In this document: piece after piece, positions 1 to 5,046 of the stretch
Layout: every line of letters starts with the position of its first letter
Numbering within the stretch: position 1 is the first letter of the stretch
NCBI GenBank assembly: GCA_017552845.1
Contig: JAFZOE010000138.1
Coordinates: 1-5,046, forward strand
Direction: 5' to 3'
DNA: 5,046 nt
Source: Clostridia bacterium
Lineage (GTDB): Bacteria > Bacillota > Clostridia > Oscillospirales > Acutalibacteraceae
Notes under the pieces: generated by a model
The model's input: only the letters and a program-made list of their open reading frames with translations
What the model was told of the DNA's origin: nothing
Databases searched by the model: none
Program-made: the position numbers and the translations under genes

Positions 1-707
1 AGCAGAACCCTGCTCTTTACGCTCTCAACGATGACTATATCGAGCAGGCCGTCATCCGGCTTTGCGAGGGGCGCGGCTCTGAATCCGCCGCCGTAGTAAC
101 TCGCATTACCGATAAAGCAGAAGAGGGCATCGAGAGTCATCGGCTCATTATCGTCAATCGTGATTGTGAATCTGTTTCTGATTTTTCTCGCTATGGCATA
201 GAGGCAACCGAGATAATACGCTCCCTCGCCGGTGACAAGCGGGTATTTTTTGATAGTCCCCTGCTTCGCGCAAACCTCGGCATCCATACCCATTGAGCAC
301 TGATTAATCGCGATTTCATCACCGCATTTGATTAAATCGAGCGCAACGGGAACTCCGTTTATCTGATCGTCAAGTTTGAGGAAGTCCTCTTTTGTTCCGA
401 AATAGCGGACAAAGTCATTGCCTGAGCCGAGCGGAACAACAGCAACCTCGACATTATCGAAACCGTAGGCGCCGTTTACGACCTCATATAGTGTGCCGTC
501 GCCGCCGCAGGCATAGAATCTGAGCTCTTCGCCGCTCTTTGATCTTTCTTTTACGAATCTGATTCCGTCTCCCCTGCCGGTCGTGGGATAAATCTCATAG
601 TCGATGGAATACTTTTTACAGACTTCGTCAATCTTAGGCTTGATGAAATCCATCGCCTTGTTCTTTCCCTGACCTGCCGCCGGGTTGACTACAAATATAT
701 GTTTCAT
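1..707 (-). CDS. Diacylglycerol kinase family lipid kinase (DagK/YegS/LCB5 type), C-terminus cut by window edge
   Basis: This gene encodes a cytosolic, membrane-associated lipid kinase of the diacylglycerol kinase catalytic family, which transfers phosphate from ATP to a lipid hydroxyl. I read 235 residues from the ATG at 707 to the left edge with no stop, against roughly 290-310 for whole family members. The N-terminus MKHIFVVNPAAGQGKNKA carries the family's NP-x-x-G-x-G nucleotide-loop signature. GGDGT follows at residues 68-72 and PLGSGNDF at 92-99, the two hallmark substrate/ATP site motifs. The second-lobe signatures GGGFRAAP and DDGLLDIVIV lie near the cut end. The start is supported by AGGAGG seven bases upstream. 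It begins 11 bases after the stop of the methyltransferase gene, so the two are very probably co-transcribed. The family is certain. The substrate (diacylglycerol, undecaprenol or another lipid) cannot be told from this sequence. Confidence 0.93.
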   Translation of the reverse strand, partial: MKHIFVVNPAAGQGKNKAMDFIKPKIDEVCKKYSIDYEIYPTTGRGDGIRFVKERSKSGEELRFYACGGDGTLYEVVNGAYGFDNVEVAVVPLGSGNDFVRYFGTKEDFLKLDDQINGVPVALDLIKCGDEIAINQCSMGMDAEVCAKQGTIKKYPLVTGEGAYYLGCLYAIARKIRNRFTITIDDNEPMTLDALFCFIGNASYYGGGFRAAPLAKPDDGLLDIVIVESVKSRVL

Positions 708-714
708 GGCATCG

Positions 715-720
715 CCTCCT
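715..720 (-). promoter_or_regulatory. Ribosome binding site of the lipid kinase, overlapping the upstream stop codon
   Basis: A consensus AGGAGG lies seven bases before the kinase ATG. Its first two bases are the last two of the TAG stop of the upstream methyltransferase gene (719-721). Ribosomes ending one gene therefore stop on the initiation site of the next, an arrangement that usually means translational coupling. Confidence 0.85.
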
Positions 721-1834
721 ATTTGAAATACATATATGCCTGGCATTTTATCATGCCGTTATAGAGCTTGCGGCGCTTGTCGGCCTTCCTGCCGAATGCA
801 TTCTCAAATTCTTCGTCGGGGCTGATTATCGTATAGCTCCAGCCGCGCTTCTTTTCAAATGCCTCGCCCATTGTTTTATATAGCACTTCGCACTCGGTAA
901 TGTCAAGCATTCTCTCGCCGTAGGGAGGATTGCAGATGAGCGTTCCGCGCTCGGTGGATGGTGAAAAAACTTTCACATCGGCAACATTGAATTCTATAAG
1001 ATTATCGACTCCTGCTCTCTGAGCGTTAGCCTTCGCAATCTCAATACTCTGAGGATCTATATCCGAGCCGAAAGCCTCAAAATCATTGGGAATGCGCTCA
1101 AGCGCCCTTGCCGCCTCACGCTCGTCTTTCCAGACGTTTCTGTCTATGACATCGAATCTCTCGGCCGCGAAATTTCTGTTTATACCGGGCGCTACATTCT
1201 TTGCCATCAGCGCACCCTCAATGAGGATAGTTCCGCTGCCGCACATCGGATCATAGAATTTATGATAGGGTTTGAGATGAGAAATGCTGCAGAGCGCCGC
1301 CGCGAGAGTTTCCTTTATCGGGGCGCCGTTAGCATCGGTGCGGTATCCTCTCTTATGAAGGCCTGCACCCGAAGTGTCAATAAGCATTGACACAACATCT
1401 TTATTGATTGCAAATTGTATCTGATGAACGGGACCGGTCTCATCAAACCACTCGACGCCGTATTTTGAGCCGAGCCGCTCAACAACCGCTTTTTTGGTGA
1501 TTGCCTGAATATCGCGGGTGCTGAAAAGGGTTGAATTAATTGAATAACCCTTGACGGGGAAAGCATCCGTTTTGCCGATCCAGCGCTCCCATTCGAGCGC
1601 CTTCACGCCCTGAAAGAGCTCTTCAAAAGTCCTCGCCTCAAACGAGCCGACAAGTATCTGCACTCTCTCGGCAAACCTTGAGCGGATATTCACCCGGGCA
1701 AGCAAATTTTCATCACCCGAAAACAGCACTCTGCCGTTTTCGGACACGACATTTTCTGCGCCCATTTCTTTTAATTCACCGGCTATCAGGGATTCGATTC
1801 CCAGAAGGCACGGTATTACAAAATTTATACTCAT
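719..1834 (-). CDS. ypsC: THUMP-domain class I SAM-dependent 23S rRNA methyltransferase (YpsC / RlmL N-half type)
   Basis: The 371-residue product is a complete member of the family equivalent to the N-terminal half of E. coli RlmL, which makes N2-methylguanine at 23S rRNA position 2445, and to B. subtilis YpsC. Residues 1-60 form the ferredoxin-like start, and about 60-155 form the THUMP RNA-binding domain. GAGLHKRGYR (156-165) is the family linker signature. The Rossmann methyltransferase domain follows: DPMCGSGTILIEGA (195-208) binds S-adenosylmethionine, SDIDPQSIEIAKANA (257-271) holds the acidic cofactor-binding residues, and NPPYGERM (302-309) is the catalytic N-P-P-Y motif of amino-group methylases. 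The start at 1834 has AAGGA four bases upstream, and its N-terminal sequence aligns with the family pattern. The gene follows a terminator-like hairpin with no clear promoter between, so it may depend on read-through from hpf. The exact methylated base is inferred from family. Confidence 0.93.
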   Translation of the reverse strand: MSINFVIPCLLGIESLIAGELKEMGAENVVSENGRVLFSGDENLLARVNIRSRFAERVQILVGSFEARTFEELFQGVKALEWERWIGKTDAFPVKGYSINSTLFSTRDIQAITKKAVVERLGSKYGVEWFDETGPVHQIQFAINKDVVSMLIDTSGAGLHKRGYRTDANGAPIKETLAAALCSISHLKPYHKFYDPMCGSGTILIEGALMAKNVAPGINRNFAAERFDVIDRNVWKDEREAARALERIPNDFEAFGSDIDPQSIEIAKANAQRAGVDNLIEFNVADVKVFSPSTERGTLICNPPYGERMLDITECEVLYKTMGEAFEKKRGWSYTIISPDEEFENAFGRKADKRRKLYNGMIKCQAYMYFK

Positions 1835-1844
1835 TATATCCTTG

Positions 1845-1870
1845 AAAAAAGGGCGGGAAGAATCCCGCCC
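1845..1870 (-). terminator. Intrinsic terminator downstream of hpf
   Basis: On the minus strand GGGCGGGA and TCCCGCCC form a perfect 8-bp GC-rich stem around the four-base loop TTCT (1851-1870), followed at once by TTTTTT (1845-1850). This is a textbook Rho-independent terminator, 33 bases after the hpf stop. It ends just before the ribosome binding site of the next gene (1839-1843), so any read-through would feed the methyltransferase directly. Confidence 0.9.
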
Positions 1871-1903
1871 GGATTTGTTTTCGCTTGAATTTCAGCCCGA
1901 CGA

Positions 1904-2440
1904 TTATTCAATTTCAGGAGTCAGAAGGCCGTAGCCTCCGTCGCTGCGCTTATAGACTACATTGACATCGCCGTGCTCTTCGTTGAGGAAAAGATAAAAC
2001 TGATGGCCGACGAGATTCATCTGAAGGATTGCTTCCTCCACGCTCTGGGGCTTGAGCAGAACGCTCTTGTGCCTGACGAGTTCATATTCGATCTCTTCGG
2101 GAACTTCTTCGATTTCTTCTTCGGCAAAAGCCTGGTCGAGAGTTCCGTTTTTCATCTTTTTCTCTACGCGGGTCTTGTTTTTGCGAATCTGTCTGATGAG
2201 GGTGTCAACACATTTGTCGAGAGCTTCGTTCATATTCTGAGCTCTCTCTTCTGCTCTGAAAACCATTCCGCTGTTATTGACGGTGATTTCAACATTTTGT
2301 GATGACTTTTCAACAGTTACCGTAACCTTAGCCTCTACATCACTACCGAAGAATCTCTCAATCTTGGCAAGCTTCCTTTCCGCGTGCTCTTTGAAAGAAT
2401 CGCGGGGTGTGCATTTGCGGCCTGTAATTGTTATTTTCAT
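1904..2440 (-). CDS. hpf: Ribosome hibernation promoting factor, long form (HPF/RaiA family)
   Basis: Long HPF binds the 30S decoding centre of idle ribosomes and joins two 70S particles into inactive 100S dimers during starvation or slow growth. The product has 178 residues, the usual length of the long form in Firmicutes. Residues 1-95 are the beta-alpha-beta-beta-beta-alpha ribosome-binding domain, starting MKITITGRK and including FRAEERAQNMNEALDKCVD and the basic helix RQIRKNKTRVEKK. An acidic linker follows at about 102-118. Residues 119-175 are the dimerisation domain, with the family motif SVEEAILQMNLVGHQFYLF and the ending VNVVYKRSDGGYGLLTP. The start has AAGGGG eight bases upstream (2449-2454). 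It appears to be a single-gene transcript with its own promoter (2485-2513) and terminator (1845-1870). Confidence 0.97.
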   Translation of the reverse strand: MKITITGRKCTPRDSFKEHAERKLAKIERFFGSDVEAKVTVTVEKSSQNVEITVNNSGMVFRAEERAQNMNEALDKCVDTLIRQIRKNKTRVEKKMKNGTLDQAFAEEEIEEVPEEIEYELVRHKSVLLKPQSVEEAILQMNLVGHQFYLFLNEEHGDVNVVYKRSDGGYGLLTPEIE

Positions 2441-2461
2441 ACAGTCATCCCCTTAGTTTAT

Positions 2462-2480
2462 TTGAAGCATTATACTTCAA
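2462..2480. repeat. 19-base near-perfect palindrome in the hpf leader
   Basis: TTGAAGCATTATACTTCAA is symmetric about position 2471, with arms TTGAAG and CTTCAA and one mismatched pair (2468/2474). It lies between the predicted hpf -10 box (2485-2490) and the ribosome binding site (2449-2454), starting about where transcription should begin. It could be an operator for a dimeric regulator or a weak stem at the 5' end of the mRNA. The symmetry is seen directly, and the regulatory role is inference. Confidence 0.55.
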
Positions 2481-2484
2481 CTAT

Positions 2485-2513
2485 ATTATAACACCATCTC
2501 GATAAAAAATAAA
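2485..2513 (-). promoter_or_regulatory. Putative hpf promoter with extended -10 box
   Basis: On the minus strand a perfect TATAAT (2485-2490) is preceded by TGT (2491-2493), giving the extended -10 motif TGnTATAAT. The best -35 at 17-base spacing is the weak TTTATT (2508-2513, three of six consensus bases), a common trade-off with extended -10 promoters. Transcription would start near 2478, giving a leader of about 40 bases. I see no sigma-B or sigma-H style promoter here. The upstream 2514-2562 stretch is AT-rich and shows no convincing terminator for the fumarase gene, so read-through into hpf is also possible. Confidence 0.65.
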
Positions 2514-2562
2514 GTGATTATAATGTAGAAATATAAGCGCGATTTTTGTTCAAGTTTTTTGC

Positions 2563-3405
2563 TCAGAGAGTAAACGAAAAATGGCGCGTGACATGGCAGC
2601 CGACATTGACTGCGACCGGCAAACCGGCTATGTGAGTGGGAAAAGTCTCAATCGCGACTGCAAGAGCCGTAGTCTCGCCGCCGAAGCCCTGAGGCCCGAT
2701 GCCGAGGGCATTTACCTTATCGAGAATCTCTTTTTCCATATCTGCATAGAATTCATCACCGTTAGGCTCGCTGACAGGTCTGCAGAGCGCCTTCTTTGCG
2801 AGAAGAGCACATTTCTCAAAATCTCCGCCGATTCCGATACCGAGCACGACGGGCGGGCAGGGATTGCTTCCCGCGACCTTTGCCGTTTCAACAACGAAAT
2901 TTATGATATCCTCTCTCGTTGCCGAGGGAGTAAACATTTTCATTCTGCTCATATTCTCACTGCCGAAGCCTTTCGGAGCGACCGTAATCTTCAGCTTATC
3001 ACCGGGCACAATACGCGTATGAATAACCGCGGGCGTATTATCCCCCGTATTCACGCGCCTGAGCGGATCAGAGACGACACTCTTGCGAAGCAGGCCCTCG
3101 GTATAACCCTGAGCGACGCCCTCATTGACGGCGTCCTCAAAGCTGCCGCCCGTAAAATGAATATCCTGACCGATTTCGGCGAATATGACCGCCATGCCCG
3201 TATCCTGGCAGATCGGCAGGCTCAGCTCCTGCGCGGCATCGAGATTATCGGCAAGCGTCTGCATAACGTTTTTGGCGAGCTCTGTTTTTTCACAGCCCGC
3301 ACAGTTTCTTATTATACTTTCAAGGTCGGAAGGCAGAACTCTATTCGCCTTTATGCACGCCTCTTTGATTTTTTCCGTTACGGTTTTTAATTCAATCTCT
3401 CTCAT
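2563..3405 (-). CDS. fumA: Class I fumarate hydratase, alpha subunit (iron-sulfur type; FumA/TtdA N-terminal family)
   Basis: Class I fumarases convert fumarate and water to malate through a 4Fe-4S cluster that binds substrate. In many Clostridia the enzyme is split into an alpha subunit of about 280 residues and a beta subunit of about 185. This product has 280 residues and matches the alpha subunit throughout. The three expected cluster cysteines are Cys66 in PICQDTG, Cys183 in NPCPPVVLGIGIGG and Cys270 in VGCHVTRH. Other family motifs are NTGDNTPA (119-126), GFGSENMSRMKMFTP (146-160) and IGPQGFGGETTAL (236-248). The start has GGAG five bases upstream. It follows the S1 gene by 63 bases across a hairpin. 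No beta subunit lies on either side in this window, although alpha and beta genes are usually adjacent. The tartrate dehydratase alpha subunit TtdA is the same family, so fumarase is the likelier but not the only reading. Confidence 0.93.
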   Translation of the reverse strand: MREIELKTVTEKIKEACIKANRVLPSDLESIIRNCAGCEKTELAKNVMQTLADNLDAAQELSLPICQDTGMAVIFAEIGQDIHFTGGSFEDAVNEGVAQGYTEGLLRKSVVSDPLRRVNTGDNTPAVIHTRIVPGDKLKITVAPKGFGSENMSRMKMFTPSATREDIINFVVETAKVAGSNPCPPVVLGIGIGGDFEKCALLAKKALCRPVSEPNGDEFYADMEKEILDKVNALGIGPQGFGGETTALAVAIETFPTHIAGLPVAVNVGCHVTRHFSFTL

Positions 3406-3420
3406 ATTAACTCCGTATTA

Positions 3421-3454
3421 TAAAAGCACCGCGCGGTCATCGCCTGGCAGTGCT
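3421..3454 (-). terminator. Terminator-like hairpin between yabR and the fumarase gene
   Basis: On the minus strand AGCACTGC (3447-3454) pairs with GCGGTGCT (3425-3432) as an 8-bp stem with one U-G pair. The 14-base loop can add a short GCG/CGC stem. TTTA follows, then an AT-rich stretch. The stem is GC-rich but the U-run is short, so this looks like a partial terminator or an RNA-stabilising hairpin rather than a strong stop. The ribosome binding site of the fumarase gene begins about ten bases after the stem. Confidence 0.55.
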
Positions 3455-3468
3455 CATTATTTTCAAAT

Positions 3469-3927
3469 TCAATTCTTTCCTCTGCGGGAATATCCGACGC
3501 TTCCGCGCTTGGAATCGGCGCGCTTGAGGTCGCTCATCTTATCATCGCTGACCTGCTTGAAATGCGCCATCATATCCTCGAAGGACTGTTTGCCGTCTGC
3601 CGGAGGGGCCGGTTTTTTATTGCCCTGCCAGACCTTCGGAGCGGGTCGCTGCTGCTTCTTTCTTTCGGGTTTCGGAAGCTCCTCGCCCGTCTCTTCGAGC
3701 GCCTTGCGGATTGAAAGGCTGATTTTTCCCTCCGGTGAAATCGAAATAACCTTGCATTTCACCTGCTGACCGACCTCAAGATGCTCTCTTATATCCTTTA
3801 CAAAATCGAGCGCGACTTCCGAAATATGAACCATTCCTGTTTTGCCGCCGTCAAGCTCGACAAATGCTCCGAAATCGGTAATGCCGGTAATTTTGCCTTC
3901 AACAATAACGCCTGTTTCAATCTGCAT
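3469..3927 (-). CDS. yabR: S1 RNA-binding domain protein, YabR family
   Basis: The 152-residue product is a small cytosolic RNA-binding protein with one S1 (OB-fold) domain at residues 1-76. It carries the S1 signatures VEGKITGITDFGAFVEL, GMVHISEVA and GKISLSIRKA. Residues 80-112 are a charged, proline- and lysine-rich linker. Residues 115-152 hold a separate block, SFEDMMAHFKQVSDDKMSDLKR, followed by a basic Arg/Gly end, as in other clostridial YabR-like proteins. The position directly after divIC matches the B. subtilis divIC-yabR order. The ribosome binding site AGGAAGGA (3940-3947) sits 12 bases from the ATG, rather long, but no nearer start exists and the N-terminus fits the family. The gene probably shares the divIC promoter at 4304-4332. 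The exact role is unknown; ribosome or mRNA binding is inferred from the domain. Confidence 0.92.
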   Translation of the reverse strand: MQIETGVIVEGKITGITDFGAFVELDGGKTGMVHISEVALDFVKDIREHLEVGQQVKCKVISISPEGKISLSIRKALEETGEELPKPERKKQQRPAPKVWQGNKKPAPPADGKQSFEDMMAHFKQVSDDKMSDLKRADSKRGSVGYSRRGKN

Positions 3928-3960
3928 AAAAAATGATAATCCTTCCTGAAATAATTTTAA

Positions 3961-4254
3961 TCAATCATCTGAGTCGTAATAGACGCGCTCCTCGGGTTTT
4001 ACATAATTGTAATCCTCGCGGGCAACATGCTCGATATACGATTCGTCCTCGCCGTTGTCAATCGTTTCCTGAATGCGGCTGTTTTGCTCCTCAATCTCGG
4101 AAACGGTCTGGCTCATGCTGCTTATTGTATTCTCCTGCTCATGCTTTGTCTTAAGGCGTTTGCCGATAGCAAAAGCAAAGATGATAACAACAATGATACA
4201 CACGCCTATCATGGCGGCTCTTATCAACTTTTTGTTACGCGGATTATCGTTCAT
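3961..4254 (-). CDS. divIC: Septum formation initiator family protein, DivIC/FtsB type
   Basis: This 97-residue protein is a small bitopic membrane protein of the divisome, which with FtsL and DivIB/FtsQ regulates septal peptidoglycan synthesis. It has a short basic cytoplasmic start (NPRNKKLIR), one membrane helix at about residues 12-30 (AAMIGVCIIVVIIFAFAIG), and a polar coiled-coil outside the membrane at about 36-66. The conserved DivIC end motif YIEHVAREDYNYVKPEERVYY spans 73-93. The acidic tail DSDD is short. The start has AGGGG five bases upstream (4260-4264). Sequence identity with named DivIC is low, as usual for this family, but the architecture and its place before yabR support the call. 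It is the first gene after the promoter at 4304-4332 and lies 33 bases ahead of yabR. Confidence 0.92.
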   Translation of the reverse strand: MNDNPRNKKLIRAAMIGVCIIVVIIFAFAIGKRLKTKHEQENTISSMSQTVSEIEEQNSRIQETIDNGEDESYIEHVAREDYNYVKPEERVYYDSDD

Positions 4255-4303
4255 ATTATCCCCTGCGGTTTTACCCGTTAGCTGTTTTATACGACCGGAA
4301 ATT

Positions 4304-4332
4304 ATTATACATTTTTATTATTAAATATTCAA
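4304..4332 (-). promoter_or_regulatory. Sigma-A type promoter of divIC-yabR
   Basis: On the minus strand TTGAAT (4327-4332, four of six -35 consensus bases) and a perfect TATAAT (4304-4309) are separated by exactly 17 bases of AT-rich spacer. Transcription would start near 4297, leaving a leader of about 42 bases before the divIC ATG. It lies wholly in the 96-base gap after rqcP, in the place where B. subtilis has yabP and yabQ. It is the best-formed promoter in the window. Confidence 0.8.
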
Positions 4333-4350
4333 GGCTTTTTTCAAAAATAA

Positions 4351-4590
4351 TCACAGCTGTCTGAACATAAGCGAGGCATTCTCTTTAGTGGCGTATTCGT
4401 TTACGCTGAGCACCTCGAATCTGGATGTGTTGCTACCGAAAGTGATTTCGATAATGTCGCCGACCTTAACATCATAAGATGCTCTCTGGGGCTTTCCGTT
4501 AACGCTCACGTGCTTCGCGTCGCACGCCTCATTGGCGACGGTCCTTCTTTTTATAATACGCGATACTTTAAGATATTTATCAAGTCTCAT
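4351..4590 (-). CDS. rqcP: S4-domain RNA-binding protein RqcP (YabO / Hsp15-like)
   Basis: RqcP binds stalled 50S subunits together with RqcH and stabilises the P-site tRNA while alanine tails are added to stuck nascent chains, marking them for degradation. The 79-residue product matches the family length and is mostly one S4 domain: MRLDKYLKVSRIIKRRTVANE (1-21) is nearly the B. subtilis YabO start. The basic RIIKRR (11-16) marks the RNA-contacting helices, and VSVNGK (28-33) the turn that typifies S4 domains. ASYDVKVGDIIEITFG (38-53) and the end ENASLMFRQL also fit. The start has AAGGAA five bases upstream (4596-4601). It lies 56 bases after the HU gene with a hairpin between, and no promoter is visible there, so expression may depend on transcripts from HU or further upstream. 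Confidence 0.94.
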   Translation of the reverse strand: MRLDKYLKVSRIIKRRTVANEACDAKHVSVNGKPQRASYDVKVGDIIEITFGSNTSRFEVLSVNEYATKENASLMFRQL

Positions 4591-4601
4591 AATGATTCCT
4601 T

Positions 4602-4633
4602 AAAAGCTCAGGGCTGCCCTAAACGGACAGCCC
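4602..4633 (-). terminator. Terminator-like hairpin between the HU gene and rqcP
   Basis: On the minus strand GGGCTGTCC (4625-4633) pairs with GGGCAGCCC (4611-4619) around the loop GTTTA, a 9-bp GC-rich stem with one U-G pair. The only U-run, TTTT (4602-4605), starts five bases after the stem, so termination is probably incomplete. The hairpin may also protect the 3' end of the abundant HU mRNA. The rqcP ribosome binding site follows directly at 4596-4601. Confidence 0.65.
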
Positions 4634-4646
4634 CTCAATGCTTATC

Positions 4647-5046
4647 TTATTTTTTCTTTGCAGCTTTCTTTGCGGGAGCTTTCTTTGCGGGAGCAGCTTT
4701 CTTTGCAGGAGCAGCTTTCTTTGCGGGAGCAGCTTTCTTTGCGGGAGCAGCTTTCTTTGCGGGAGCCTTCTTTGCGGGAGCAGCTTTCTTTGCGGGAGCC
4801 TTCTTAGCTACCTTTTTCTTAGCTACAGCGTCCTTAAGAGCCTTGCCTGCCTTGAAAGCGGGAACCTTTGTTGCGGGAACCTTAACTGCCTTGCCGGTCT
4901 GGGGGTTACGAGCAGTCTTGGCAGCGCGATTGCGAACCTCGAAAGTTCCGAAGCCGATAAGCTGAACCTTCTCGCCCTTTGCAAGAGCGTCGGTGACAGC
5001 TGCGGTAACAGCGTTAACTGCTGCTTCAGCGGCTTTCTTTTCGATC
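4647..5046 (-). CDS. hup: HU family DNA-binding protein with repetitive Lys/Ala/Pro C-terminal tail, N-terminus cut by window edge
   Basis: HU is an abundant histone-like dimer that binds and bends DNA without strong sequence preference and compacts the nucleoid. The visible 132 residues begin in the first helical region, so roughly 17-20 residues are missing. The core shows VQLIGFGTFEVRNRAAKTAR, then NPQTG with the proline that intercalates into DNA (visible residue 48), then ATKVPAFKAGKALKDAV, the standard HU ending. A normal HU of about 90 residues would stop there. This one runs on for about 58 residues of almost only Lys, Ala and Pro, built on PAKK units. Such tails are well known in mycobacterial HupB, where they add DNA affinity, and less usual in Clostridia. 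The codons favour AAG, GCT and GTT, as expected of a highly expressed gene. The TAA stop is at 4647-4649. Confidence 0.95.
   Translation of the reverse strand, partial: IEKKAAEAAVNAVTAAVTDALAKGEKVQLIGFGTFEVRNRAAKTARNPQTGKAVKVPATKVPAFKAGKALKDAVAKKKVAKKAPAKKAAPAKKAPAKKAAPAKKAAPAKKAAPAKKAAPAKKAPAKKAAKKK
4665..4799 (-). repeat. In-frame tandem repeat encoding the (A)APAKK tail of HU
   Basis: Eight tandem units encode five copies of AAPAKK (18 bases) and three of APAKK (15 bases), 135 bases in all. The 18-base form reads GCTGCTCCCGCAAAGAAA on the minus strand. Differences between copies are almost all silent: CCT for CCC in the unit at 4698-4715, AAG for AAA in the unit at 4767-4784. The near identity of DNA as well as protein points to recent growth by slippage or unequal crossover, so copy number may vary between strains. 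Confidence 0.95.

Noticed and set aside
1833..1838. TATAAT on the minus strand touching the ypsC start codon
   Set aside because: It would start transcription inside the coding region, and the terminator stem occupies the place of the -35 box.
1973..2302. Plus-strand open frame of 109 codons
   Set aside because: It is antisense to hpf, which has full-length family motifs on the minus strand; the Phe/Leu-rich translation shows no domain.
2519..2524. TATAAT on the plus strand in the hpf-fumA gap
   Set aside because: No gene follows on the plus strand; it is chance in AT-rich DNA.
2581..3390. Long open frame of 269 codons on the plus strand
   Set aside because: It lies exactly antisense to the fumarase gene, has no recognisable domain, and is explained by the codon bias of the real gene.
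3417..3422. TATAAT on the minus strand before the fumarase gene
   Set aside because: No -35 element at proper spacing, and transcription would start at or inside the ribosome binding site.
3185..3769. Plus-strand open frame of 194 codons
   Set aside because: It spans antisense parts of both the fumarase and yabR genes and the hairpin between them, with no family motif.
4665..4799. Regular repeats resembling a CRISPR array or satellite
   Set aside because: The units are contiguous, without spacers, in multiples of three, and encode the HU tail in frame.
4510..4965. Plus-strand open frame rich in AFFAGA repeats
   Set aside because: It is the reverse reading of the HU tail repeat and of the rqcP start; its repeats come from the PAKK codons.

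Overview
All eight genes in this window lie on the minus strand, so the region reads from its right edge to its left edge. The gene set and sequence styles suggest a Firmicute of the class Clostridia, of medium GC content. Pointers are a B. subtilis yab-like block (S4-domain RqcP, DivIC/FtsB, S1-domain YabR), a long-form ribosome hibernation factor, a YpsC-type THUMP methyltransferase, a class I (iron-sulfur) fumarase alpha subunit, and strong AGGAGG-type ribosome binding sites. In B. subtilis the sporulation genes yabP and yabQ sit between the S4 gene and divIC. Here that gap is only 96 bases and holds a promoter instead, which suggests, but does not prove, a non-sporulating lineage.

Layout in transcription order: (1) 5046-4647, HU nucleoid protein, cut at its N-terminus by the window edge, with a repetitive Lys/Ala/Pro tail; (2) a hairpin at 4611-4633, then rqcP (4590-4351); (3) a well-formed sigma-A type promoter (4332-4304), then divIC/ftsB (4254-3961) and the S1 protein yabR (3927-3469); (4) a hairpin at 3454-3425, then the fumarase alpha subunit (3405-2563) with no beta subunit visible beside it; (5) an AT-rich 122-base intergenic region with an extended -10 promoter and a 19-base palindrome, then hpf (2440-1904); (6) a strong intrinsic terminator (1870-1845), then the ypsC-type rRNA methyltransferase (1834-719), tightly coupled to a diacylglycerol/lipid kinase family gene (707-1) that runs off the left edge.

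Most genes serve translation and ribosome upkeep: RqcP in ribosome quality control, YabR as an RNA-binding protein, HPF in ribosome dimerisation and storage, YpsC in 23S rRNA modification. The others cover division (DivIC), nucleoid packing (HU), central metabolism (fumarase) and lipid phosphorylation. No RNA gene, mobile element, CRISPR array or defence cassette is visible. I found no undescribed multi-gene system. The points most worth a second look are the repeated hairpin/U-run/ribosome-binding-site layout at three gene junctions, the missing yabPQ, the orphan fumarase alpha subunit, and the HU tail repeat.
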